NCBI RefSeq assembly: GCF_900112065.1
Contig: NZ_FOKE01000002.1
Span: 432,513 to 496,512 of the forward strand
Source of the DNA: Cohnella sp. OV330
GTDB taxonomy: Bacteria; Bacillota; Bacilli; Paenibacillales; Paenibacillaceae
DNA length: 64,000 nucleotides
Direction: 5' to 3'
Shown: positions 35,871 to 43,502 of the stretch, piece after piece
Layout: each line of letters opens with the position of its first letter
Numbering within the stretch: the first letter of the stretch is position 1
Position numbers and translations under genes: made by a program
The notes under the pieces: generated by a model
Told to the model about the DNA's origin: nothing
The model's database searches: none
The model's input: only the letters and a program-made list of their open reading frames with translations

Positions 35871-36155
35871 TTAAATGTTATTTGCGGCAGCATAAGCGGC
35901 TTGGGGCTCCGCGCACCGACCGCCCGCCGCCATCTCCTCGGCTTTAAGCCGAATCAGCTCCAGCAGCTCGAGTCTCAGCGCCTGCTTCGCTTCATCCCGC
36001 GGCATGCGCATGAAGCGCGATAGATCGTCGATCTCTTGTTCGAAAAAGTCGATAATCCGCAGCTTGGCGACTTGGTCTCCATACCCGGCGGCCTGTACTA
36101 GTTGGCGGAGCTGCTCATTTGTCGGCGGAGCGCCGCGACCGCTCGCTGTTTGCAT
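35871..36155 (-). CDS. Small sigma-region-2-like / RsoA-like protein
   Basis: 94 residues. QLRQLVQAAGYGDQVAKLRIIDFFEQEIDDLSRFM... DEAKQALRLELLELIRLK has the helical pattern of sigma-70 region 2 (the 'GDxxAxxxLIxxFxxxI' beginning and the D-x-x-QxLxLELLELI end), as in the small Bacillus co-regulator RsoA. It lacks any region 4. It overlaps the preceding region-4-like gene by 58 bases. The pair looks like a sigma factor divided into two proteins, comparable to SigO-RsoA. The start has only a weak ribosome site (GGCGGTGA). Confidence 0.6.
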   Translation of the reverse strand: MQTASGRGAPPTNEQLRQLVQAAGYGDQVAKLRIIDFFEQEIDDLSRFMRMPRDEAKQALRLELLELIRLKAEEMAAGGRCAEPQAAYAAANNI

Positions 36156-36451
36156 TTGTTCACCGCCTGTTGCGTGATTCCCAGTTCGCGCGATACTTCG
36201 CGTTCTGTTTTCCCGTCCACGATCAGCTTCTGCATGACGGTTCTGCTTGGATACGATGGAATCGCCAGCAGCACCTCCTGCACGAAAAGCATGGATATCG
36301 CCTGATCCGCAGGCTCGCCCATATCGGTTCGCTCGGCCGCGGCGATCGCGAGTTCCCGGTTCAATCTGGATCGATTGCGATATTGCATGCGCCAGGCGGC
36401 TCGCGTCAGCCGCTGTCTAAATTCTGCGAACAAGGTCAACTCGTCGCCCAT
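36098..36451 (-). CDS. Small sigma-region-4-like protein
   Basis: 117 residues. The C-terminal half AIPSYPSRTVMQKLIVDGKTEREVSRELGITQQAVNKCKQRAVAALRR is a sigma-70 region 4 helix-turn-helix (ITQQAVNKCKQRA as recognition helix). The N-terminal 55 residues are helical and basic without a recognisable region 2. The ATG at 36451 has AGGAGG 6 bases upstream; the ATG two codons earlier abuts that site. First gene of the operon, directly behind the LexA-like box. Probably directs RNA polymerase to operon promoters together with the 94-residue partner (inference). Confidence 0.7.
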   Translation of the reverse strand: MGDELTLFAEFRQRLTRAAWRMQYRNRSRLNRELAIAAAERTDMGEPADQAISMLFVQEVLLAIPSYPSRTVMQKLIVDGKTEREVSRELGITQQAVNKCKQRAVAALRRQMSSSAN

Positions 36452-36512
36452 TCCCATCCTCCTTTAACCGCAGCGTATTTCCTTCTCATCTATGTAGGAG
36501 CCTGACATTCCC

Positions 36513-36542
36513 ATTATACAACCCAAAATAGAACATTTGTTC
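36513..36542 (-). promoter_or_regulatory. Promoter with LexA-like SOS box ahead of the split-sigma operon
   Basis: On the minus strand GAACAAATGTTC (36531-36542) is a perfect GAAC-N4-GTTC palindrome flanked by A and T, matching the Bacillus LexA/DinR consensus GAACRNRYGTTY. It covers the -35 position of a TATAAT (36513-36518) preceded by TG, an extended -10. This placement would allow LexA repression. Confidence 0.6.
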
Positions 36543-36659
36543 TCGTTAATTTACGAAGATTTTTCCTGATGCCGATTTCATTTGCCCATTTGCGGAGTTT
36601 GTCGAAACAATTCTAGTTCTATGAACGTCTAAATCAGTAGAATCGGGAGGGATATAGAA

Positions 36660-37664
36660 ATGAAAATAGGAAGATGGCTGATCGCGGGCGCTGTCGTCGC
36701 GGTCGTTATATGGAAAGCGGACGATATCATAGGAACGGATAAGCAGCAAAGCGCCGCGCCGCCGGCCGTCACGGAGACCGCATCGGCTATAGCCTCACCT
36801 TCGGGCAGTTCCGGAGATACGGGCACGAGCGAAGCGACGCCAAGCGCGGAACCTTCGGACACGGCAACGCCGTCTACGGATTCCCCATCGCCGTCCGAGG
36901 ACGCCGACCCCGACGGATCTTCAACGGCAACGCCCGAATCGTCCGATAAGCCTTCGGATGCCTCCGATGAGCCAGAAGGCAGTGCCGGTTCGGACAGCTT
37001 GGACGCGCTGCTTCAGCTCAATGCGCCGGACAAGACGATCGAGGTGGGCAAAAATGGCGTAGCCACCGTGACGAATCCCGAAAGCATGCTTGTTCTGGTC
37101 AATAAAAAGCGGGAGCTTTCCTCCACTTATGCACCGGACGATCTGGTCAAGCCGGATGTCGAATTTTCGTTTTCCGGAGATTCGCCCAAGCAGAAAATGA
37201 GGAAGACCGCTGCTCGCGCGCTAGAAAAACTGTTCGCGGGCGCTGAAAAAGACGGAATTACGCTAAAAGCCGTATCCGGCTATCGCTCCTATGCGACGCA
37301 AAAATCGATCTTCAGCCGCAACGCGGACTTGAAGGGCGAAGAGGTCGCGAACCGGACGAGCGCAAGGCCCGGACAGAGCGAGCACCAAACCGGCCTTGCG
37401 ATGGATGTGTCCAGCGCTAGCGCGAACTTCGAGCTTGAGCCCAAGTTCGGAGACACCAAAGAAGGCAAATGGCTTGCCGCGCACTGCGCAGAGTACGGCT
37501 TCATCATCCGGTTCCTCGAAGGCGAAGAAGACGTGACGGGTTACTCATACGAACCGTGGCACGTGCGTTACGTCGGCAAGGACGCGGCCAAACAAATCAT
37601 GAAGCAGGGCGTCACGCTGGAAGCCTATCTCGAAGCTGCCGCAAACGGCGCAACCAAAGCTTAA
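36660..37664 (+). CDS. VanY-type D-alanyl-D-alanine carboxypeptidase (M15B)
   Basis: 334 residues. A short N-terminal membrane anchor (LIAGAVVAVVIW), a ~90-residue Ser/Thr/Pro/Asp-rich linker that would span the wall, then an M15B zinc peptidase domain: SGYRSYATQ, RPGQSEHQTGLAMDVS (His and Asp ligands) and EPWHVRYVG (catalytic Glu and last His). It trims D-Ala from peptidoglycan stem peptides outside the membrane. ATG follows GGGAGGG. Divergent from the split-sigma operon, sharing the 200-base intergenic region with the LexA-like box. Confidence 0.9.
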   Translation: MKIGRWLIAGAVVAVVIWKADDIIGTDKQQSAAPPAVTETASAIASPSGSSGDTGTSEATPSAEPSDTATPSTDSPSPSEDADPDGSSTATPESSDKPSDASDEPEGSAGSDSLDALLQLNAPDKTIEVGKNGVATVTNPESMLVLVNKKRELSSTYAPDDLVKPDVEFSFSGDSPKQKMRKTAARALEKLFAGAEKDGITLKAVSGYRSYATQKSIFSRNADLKGEEVANRTSARPGQSEHQTGLAMDVSSASANFELEPKFGDTKEGKWLAAHCAEYGFIIRFLEGEEDVTGYSYEPWHVRYVGKDAAKQIMKQGVTLEAYLEAAANGATKA

Positions 37665-37677
37665 ATACAGTCGTAAA

Positions 37678-37706
37678 AGAACGCTCGCGATCGCGGGCGT
37701 TCTATT
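37678..37706 (+). terminator. Terminator after the VanY-type gene
   Basis: AGAACGC / GCGTTCT stem containing an inner TCGCGATCGCG palindrome, followed by ATTTTG. Confidence 0.65.
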
Positions 37707-37760
37707 TTGCGCTTTTTGCAGGATGATGAATGTATCATTTGCTGCGATTCGGCGCGTTTT

Positions 37761-37921
37761 AACGATATCCCCTTCGAACAGGAATAAGTGAACTTTAACG
37801 CATTGATAGGATATCCCCTTCGCACAGGAACATGTGAACCTCAACGCATTGTTACGACATCCCCTTCGTTCAGGAAGCCAGTACCCCCTAACGCATTTTC
37901 ATGCTATCCCATTCATTCAGG
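37761..37921 (+). repeat. Four tandem 46-47-bp copies of the dispersed TATCCCCTTCG repeat
   Basis: Cores start at 37766, 37812, 37858 and 37905 (TATCCCCTTCGAACAGG, ...GCACAGG, CATCCCCTTCGTTCAGG, TATCCCATTCATTCAGG). Each is followed by a variable 10-15 bases and the joining motif AACGCATT. The last copy is the most decayed. They sit in the 580-base gap 37665-38243, which has no convincing gene. Confidence 0.7.
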
Positions 37922-38104
37922 GAGCCAACATTAAACCAAAGGTAGCTACTGGATTCTTTGATAGCCTATCCATATACGCTCCATCCAACCGCCCATATCG
38001 ATCCAAGAAAAATTAAATCCACCAATCACTTCGACCTAACCGTATAGCATTGAACCCTTTAATCCTTAGGAAAAAAACGTTCCTCCCTGACCTTGCCCAC
38101 GTCC

Positions 38105-38121
38105 CCTGTGTGAAGGGGATA
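38105..38121 (-). repeat. Dispersed repeat, last copy (inverted)
   Basis: CCTGTGTGAAGGGGATA followed by CCGTTCAAATGG, the closest relative of the inverted copy at 10168-10184. Confidence 0.6.
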
Positions 38122-38194
38122 CCGTTCAAATGGCTGAAAATGGTGTGTCTTAAAGCAGGAAATTAGCCGCAGGAACGGGAACATCTCGCTTAAA

Positions 38195-38227
38195 AAGCAA
38201 AAAGCCCCGCTTAAATTAAGCGGGGCT
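38195..38227 (-). terminator. Terminator after odhB
   Basis: AGCCCCGCTTAA / TTAAGCGGGGCT stem; on the minus strand followed by TTTTTGCTTTTT. Confidence 0.85.
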
Positions 38228-38243
38228 AAGAGCGTTAAACCGA

Positions 38244-39506
38244 TCAGCCTTGCAGCAGCAGCGTTTCCGGATCTTCGAGCATTTCCTTCACGGCGACCAG
38301 GAAGCGAACAGCTTCGGCGCCGTCCACGATACGGTGATCGTAGGAGAGCGCGATGTACATCATCGGACGAATCGCGACTTCGGTGTTGTTGTTAACCGCG
38401 ATCGGACGGTGCTGGATCTTGTGCATGCCGAGGATGCCGACTTGCGGTGCGTTCAGGATCGGCGTCGAGAGCAGCGAGCCGAATACGCCGCCGTTCGTGA
38501 TCGTGAACGTACCGCCTTGCAGGTCGGACAGCGCAAGCGCGTTATTGCGCGCCTTGACGGCCAGATCGGCGATGGAGCGCTCGATCTCGGCGAAGCTCAG
38601 GCGGTCGGCGTCGCGAACGACCGGTACGACGAGGCCTTCCTTCGCGGATACGGCGATGCCGATATCGTAAAATTGCTTGGCGATGATGTCTTCTCCGTCG
38701 ATCTCTGCGTTCAGCAGCGGATATTGCTTCAGCGCGCCAACGACAGCCTTGGTGAAGAAGGACATGAAGCCCAGATTGACTTCGTTCTTTTCTTTGAAAG
38801 CATCCTTGCGGCGCTTGCGAACGTCGAGGATCGCGCTCATGTCGACTTCGTTGAAGGTCGTGAGCATCGCAGCCGTATGCTGGGCTTCGACGAGTCGAGT
38901 CGCGATCGTCTGGCGGCGGCGGGACATCTTCTTGCGCTCATACGGCTTGGCCGATTGGAAAGCCGCAGTTGCAGGCGCCTTGGCAGCAGGTGCCGTCGGA
39001 GCAGCTGGCGCGGAAGCGGCAGGCTGGGAGCCGGCTGCGCGTACGTCCTCGGGATAAATACGGCCGAGCGGATCGCGTGCAGGCGTCTGGCTCAGATCGA
39101 TGCCTTGCTCGCGAGCAAGCTTGCGGGCTGCCGGCGTCGCGGACGGTTGCCCGGCGGAAGGCACGGCAGCAGGCGCGGACGCTGCAGGAGCCGCAGCCGG
39201 AGCCGGAGCTGCTGCAGGAGCCGGAGCTGCCGCAGGGGCAGGCGCGGCCGCAGGAGCCGCCGCTCCGCCTTCGCCTTCGGCGATTCGGCCGATGACTTGG
39301 CCGATCTGTACGGTGTCGCCTTCGCCGAACAGCAGCTCGGTGACGACGCCCGCTTGTTCGGCGCTGATCTCCAGGTTAACCTTGTCTGTTTCGAGTTCGA
39401 GCAGCAGATCGCCCTGGCTTACTTTATCGCCTGCTTTGACGGCCCATCGCGAAATGGTGCCTTCCGTAATCGATTCGCCCATTGCCGGTACTAGAATATC
39501 TGCCAC
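38244..39506 (-). CDS. odhB: Dihydrolipoamide succinyltransferase (E2 of 2-oxoglutarate dehydrogenase)
   Basis: 420 residues in the usual order: lipoyl domain (ETDKVNLEI with the lipoylated Lys at about 43), a flexible Ala-Pro linker, peripheral-subunit-binding domain ([14 protein letters not shown]... [10 protein letters not shown]), second linker, and catalytic domain ending in [14 protein letters not shown] with the active-site His and Asp. Transfers the succinyl group to CoA in the TCA cycle. Start is GTG at 39506 with GGGAGGTAA 8 bases upstream, which itself contains the odhA stop; the genes are 6 bases apart. Confidence 0.95.
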   Translation of the reverse strand: MADILVPAMGESITEGTISRWAVKAGDKVSQGDLLLELETDKVNLEISAEQAGVVTELLFGEGDTVQIGQVIGRIAEGEGGAAAPAAAPAPAAAPAPAAAPAPAAAPAASAPAAVPSAGQPSATPAARKLAREQGIDLSQTPARDPLGRIYPEDVRAAGSQPAASAPAAPTAPAAKAPATAAFQSAKPYERKKMSRRRQTIATRLVEAQHTAAMLTTFNEVDMSAILDVRKRRKDAFKEKNEVNLGFMSFFTKAVVGALKQYPLLNAEIDGEDIIAKQFYDIGIAVSAKEGLVVPVVRDADRLSFAEIERSIADLAVKARNNALALSDLQGGTFTITNGGVFGSLLSTPILNAPQVGILGMHKIQHRPIAVNNNTEVAIRPMMYIALSYDHRIVDGAEAVRFLVAVKEMLEDPETLLLQG

Positions 39507-39512
39507 TGCGGC

Positions 39513-42386
39513 TTACCTCCCCAGATTGTGAGTCAACGTCGGACTCTGCTTCAAAGATTGCGTCACGATATAATTCTGCTCGTCCGCGTGTACGTCCGCG
39601 AACCCGGTAGCGGGGCTCGAACGGTCCGGACGGCCGATATACTTGACTTCCGCGCCGGACGGCGCGATCTCGCGGATGCGGGATTCCATATAGGTCCACG
39701 CCCCCATATTGCGAGGCTCTTCTTGCGTCCAGACGACTTCCTTGAGTTTCGGGAAGCGAGCGAACACCTTCTTGATCTCCTCCGCAGGGAACGGATACAG
39801 CTGCTCCACGCGGACGATATGCAGCCAATCTTTGTTGCTGTCCTTATCCTTCGTCAGCGCGTCCTCCAGGTCGATTGCCACTTTGCCCGAGCAAAGTACA
39901 ATGCGTTCTATGCGGTCCGGCTTCGCGCCGAGACCCGCTTGCTCGAGGATCGTCTTGAACCCGCCCTCGCCGAACTCGGCTGCCGGCGAAGCGGCGCGCG
40001 GGTTGCGGAGCAAGCTCTTCGGCGTCATGATCACGAGCGGCTTGGCTTCGTCCGTGCCGGTGATCGATGCCTGACGGCGCAGCAGATGGAAATACTGCGC
40101 GGCGCTGGACAGGTTCGCTACCGTCCAATTGTCCTCGGCGGACAGCTGCAGGAAGCGTTCGAGGCGGGCGCTGGAATGCTCGGGTCCCTGTCCCTCGTAG
40201 CTATGCGGCAGCAGCATGACCAGGCTCGAACGCTCGGACCACTTGGCCCGTCCCGAAGAGATAAATTGGTCGATAAGCACTTGGGCTACGTTGACGAAGT
40301 CCCCGAATTGCGCTTCCCAGAGGACCATCGTTTCGGGCGAATAAACATTGTAGCCGTATTCGAAGCCGAGAACTGCGGACTCGGACAGCGGGCTGTTGTG
40401 CAGCGCGAAGGATGCCTTCGCTTGCGGCAGCGCGTGCATCGGGCAGAAGATATCGCCCGTCTCGTAGTCGTGCAGCACCAGATTGCGCTGCGCGAACGTC
40501 GCGGTCTCGGCATCCTGGCCGGTCATCCGGATCGCGCGTCCGTCCGCGAGAATCGAAGCAAACGCCAGCGTCTCCGCGTGGCTCCAATCGATCTTCTCGC
40601 CGTCGTTCAACGCGCTTGCGCGGCGCTCGAGTATCTTCTGCAGCTTAGGATACAGCTTGAAGCCTTCGGGCCATTTGAGCAAACCGTCATTGAGCTCGCG
40701 CAGCTTCGCCAACGGCACGTTCGTCGGCGCGGCTACAGCAGTCGTCTTCTGCTCGACCGCGTGGGACTGAGCACCTTCGTGATGATCCTCAAGGCTCTTC
40801 ATTTCTTCGTACGCTTCCTTGAAAACGGCAAGAACGCCATTCTTCGATTCCTCGAATTGCGCCTCTGTCAGCTTGCCTTCCTTGATGAGACGGTCGGCGT
40901 ATACGCGGCTGACTCCGGGATGCGCCTTGACCTTCTTGTAGACGGTCGGCTGCGTCGGCTCGGGATCGAGCGTCTCGTTGTGGCCATGACGGCGGAAGCC
41001 GATCAGGTCGATCAGGAAGTCTTTCTTGAAGCGCTGGCGGTATGCGACCGCCATGCGGGCAACCGCGATCACGGCTTCGGGATCGTCGGCATTGACATGA
41101 ACGATCGGAATCTCGAAGCCTTTGGCCGGATCGCTCGAATATTGGGTCGAGCGGGAGTCGACGCTGTCGGTCGTAAACCCGATCTTGTTGTTGACAATGA
41201 CGTGAATCGTGCCGCCGATGCCGTAGGCGCGCAGCGTGCTCAGGTTCATCGTCTCGGTGACGATGCCTTCGCCTGGGAACGCAGCGTCTCCGTGCATGAC
41301 GATGGAAGCCGCGATATCCATTTTCTGCTTCGGGTAGCCACGCTGCGTACGGTCGTCCTGCGCGGCGCGCGCGAAGCCCTGCACGACCGGATTGACGTAC
41401 TCGAGGTGACTCGGGTTGTTCGCCAGAACGACGCGCGTCTCGCCGCCATGGGCGTTTTTCATAACATGGCGTGCGCCAAGGTGATACTTCACATCGCCGG
41501 TGCCGCCAGGCTCGAACGTGAATGTCCCCTCGGTCGGCGATTTCTTGCCGCTCGATGCGGAGTGCTGGAATTCGGCGAAAATCTTCGTCAAAGGCTTTTG
41601 CAAAATGTGCGCAAGCACGTTCAGGCGGCCGCGGTGCGCCATGCCGATCGCGATGTCTCCGACGCCTTCGCCGGCGAGGTCCTGCACCATGCGGTCGACC
41701 AAAGCGATCAGCGCATCGTTGCCCTCGACGGAGAAGCGCTTGACGCCGATAAACGTCTTCTGCAGGAAGTCCTCGAACAGCTCGGCTTCAAGCAGGCGCT
41801 TGAGCAGCTCGGCGCGCTCGGCTGCGCTCAGCTGCTGTGCGGGCACCCGCTGCTCGGCAAAGTTGTTCAGCCATTGGCGCTCTTCTTCGTCGGCAATATG
41901 GCTAAATTCATAGGCGATCGTGCCTCCGTAGACTTCCTTGAGCTTGGCGATCGCCTCGGCTCCGTTCGACACGCCGGCCGGCGCGCCTTCCCAGACGAGG
42001 TCCGCCGGCAATGCGGCGAGATCGGCGTACGTCAGGCCGTAAGTCTCGGGTTCCAGCACCTTCGACGAAGCGACGGGGCCGATGTCCAGCGGATCGATGT
42101 CCGCAACCAGATGCCCGTAGGCGCGGACATTCCAGACGAGCTTGCCCGCTAAGACCGCGTTGCGAAGCTGTCGCACGTCCACGGCGACAGCCGCACCCGG
42201 CGCCGAAGCGCCTGGGCTCCGGACCGAGCGCGGCGGCTCGCCCCACGCTTTGAATTGTTCGCGGTATTCCTGCGCGACCGACTCCGGATCGCGTAGGTAC
42301 AGTTCGTATTGCTCTTCGATGTAGCCAAGGTTCGGGCCGTAGTACTTCGCCCATGGGTTCTGATGGTCTTGCTCGCCATTCGCCAT
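39513..42386 (-). CDS. odhA: 2-oxoglutarate dehydrogenase E1 component
   Basis: 957 residues, the typical length. The thiamine diphosphate-binding core shows IGMAHRGRLNVLAH, HGDAAFPGEGIVTETMNLS and NNKIGFTT; RRHGHNETL and the transketolase-like C-terminal half follow (ILWEAQFGDF-type VLWEAQFGDFVN, LVMLLPHSYEGQGPEHSSAR). Decarboxylates 2-oxoglutarate and hands the succinyl unit to OdhB; the E3 subunit is elsewhere. Two-gene operon with odhB. Confidence 0.96.
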   Translation of the reverse strand: MANGEQDHQNPWAKYYGPNLGYIEEQYELYLRDPESVAQEYREQFKAWGEPPRSVRSPGASAPGAAVAVDVRQLRNAVLAGKLVWNVRAYGHLVADIDPLDIGPVASSKVLEPETYGLTYADLAALPADLVWEGAPAGVSNGAEAIAKLKEVYGGTIAYEFSHIADEEERQWLNNFAEQRVPAQQLSAAERAELLKRLLEAELFEDFLQKTFIGVKRFSVEGNDALIALVDRMVQDLAGEGVGDIAIGMAHRGRLNVLAHILQKPLTKIFAEFQHSASSGKKSPTEGTFTFEPGGTGDVKYHLGARHVMKNAHGGETRVVLANNPSHLEYVNPVVQGFARAAQDDRTQRGYPKQKMDIAASIVMHGDAAFPGEGIVTETMNLSTLRAYGIGGTIHVIVNNKIGFTTDSVDSRSTQYSSDPAKGFEIPIVHVNADDPEAVIAVARMAVAYRQRFKKDFLIDLIGFRRHGHNETLDPEPTQPTVYKKVKAHPGVSRVYADRLIKEGKLTEAQFEESKNGVLAVFKEAYEEMKSLEDHHEGAQSHAVEQKTTAVAAPTNVPLAKLRELNDGLLKWPEGFKLYPKLQKILERRASALNDGEKIDWSHAETLAFASILADGRAIRMTGQDAETATFAQRNLVLHDYETGDIFCPMHALPQAKASFALHNSPLSESAVLGFEYGYNVYSPETMVLWEAQFGDFVNVAQVLIDQFISSGRAKWSERSSLVMLLPHSYEGQGPEHSSARLERFLQLSAEDNWTVANLSSAAQYFHLLRRQASITGTDEAKPLVIMTPKSLLRNPRAASPAAEFGEGGFKTILEQAGLGAKPDRIERIVLCSGKVAIDLEDALTKDKDSNKDWLHIVRVEQLYPFPAEEIKKVFARFPKLKEVVWTQEEPRNMGAWTYMESRIREIAPSGAEVKYIGRPDRSSPATGFADVHADEQNYIVTQSLKQSPTLTHNLGR

Positions 42387-42660
42387 TTGTGTGATCCCTC
42401 GGTCTTCTATAAAAGTTAATTATCGAGCATAGCGGTATCGCTTATCCTCCATGATTATAAAGCATTTGTTTGCGACATTAAAATAATGATTTCCTATCGT
42501 TATGATCTCAAATTGAGAACGTTCGTCAAAAATGCGCGCAACAGAATCAGTATGCCGTAGCGAAAGGAGAAATATCCCTGTACCCGTACGATAGAAGGCG
42601 CCAGCCCCCGCCCATTGTCCATCATTCTTAATTGGCAGCGCTTCATTAAGCCCCGAACGC
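42387..42660 (-). promoter_or_regulatory. odhA upstream region with a TCTCAA-A-TTGAGA palindrome
   Basis: AT-rich leader of odhAB without an ORF of note. A perfect 13-base palindrome TCTCAAATTGAGA lies at 42506-42518, about 120 bases before odhA, directly followed by GAACGTTC. It may be an operator for TCA-cycle control; no regulator can be named. Confidence 0.4.
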
Positions 42661-42710
42661 CAAAAAAAATACCCGGAAGCGGCCGACGTTAATCGGCGCG
42701 ACTCCGGGTA
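42661..42710 (-). terminator. Terminator after sdhB
   Basis: TACCCGG / CCGGGTA outer stem around an inner GCCGA/TCGGC hairpin; followed on the minus strand by eight Ts. Confidence 0.85.
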
Positions 42711-42725
42711 CCCCGCGAGCTTGAA

Positions 42726-43499
42726 TCAGAAGCTCAGCCAGCGCTTGAACATATGCTTGGTCGTGTCGCGGTTGATCGCCGCGATCGACGTCGTTAGCGG
42801 AATGCCCTTCGGGCAAGAACGCACGCAATTCTGCGAGTTGCCGCAGCCTTCGATGCCGCTCTCGTCTTCCATGAGCGCCTCGAGACGCTCGTGCGCGTTC
42901 ATCTCGCCCGTCGGGTGCGCGTTGAACAGGCGAACCTGCGAGATCGGCGCCGGGCCGATGAAGCTCGATCGGTCGTTGACGTTCGGGCAAGCCTCGAGGC
43001 AAACGCCGCACGTCATGCACTTGGACAGCTCGTACGCCCACTGACGCTTGGTCTCGGCCATGCGCGGGCCCGGTCCGAGATCGTACGTGCCGTCGATCGG
43101 AATCCAAGCCTTGACCTTCTTAAGCGCGTTGAACATGCGCTCGCGGTTGATGACCAGGTCGCGTACGACCGGGAACGTGGACATCGGCTCGACGCGAACC
43201 GGCTGCTCGAGCTTGTCGATCAGCGCGGAGCACGCTTGGCGCGGCTTGCCGTTGATGACCATGGAGCAGGCGCCGCATACTTCTTCGAGACAGTTCGACT
43301 CCCAGACGACAGGCGTCGTCTTGGATCCGTCCGCCTTGACGGGGTTCCGCTGAATCTCCATCAGCGCGCTGATGACGTTCATGTTCGGACGGTACGGAAT
43401 CTCGAATTCCTCCGTATATGGAGCGGCGTCCGGCTTTTCCTGACGCTTGATGATGAATTTGACGGTGCGCTTGGCGGTCGCGGTAGCAGTATCTGCCAT
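42726..43499 (-). CDS. sdhB: Succinate dehydrogenase iron-sulfur subunit
   Basis: 257 residues. The [2Fe-2S] ligands are in SNCLEEVCGACSMVINGKPRQAC; the [4Fe-4S] and [3Fe-4S] ligands are in CMTCGVCLEACP and the later CGNSQNCVRSCPKGIP. Passes electrons from SdhA flavin to the haem b subunit. GAAGGAGG of its ribosome site lies at the sdhA stop, 3 bases separating the genes. Ends in a strong terminator. Confidence 0.96.
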   Translation of the reverse strand: MADTATATAKRTVKFIIKRQEKPDAAPYTEEFEIPYRPNMNVISALMEIQRNPVKADGSKTTPVVWESNCLEEVCGACSMVINGKPRQACSALIDKLEQPVRVEPMSTFPVVRDLVINRERMFNALKKVKAWIPIDGTYDLGPGPRMAETKRQWAYELSKCMTCGVCLEACPNVNDRSSFIGPAPISQVRLFNAHPTGEMNAHERLEALMEDESGIEGCGNSQNCVRSCPKGIPLTTSIAAINRDTTKHMFKRWLSF

Positions 43500-43502
43500 C
43501 GG

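Noticed and set aside
37834-38016. 60-residue ORF in the repeat cluster
   Set aside because: Built from the dispersed repeat copies; no ribosome site.
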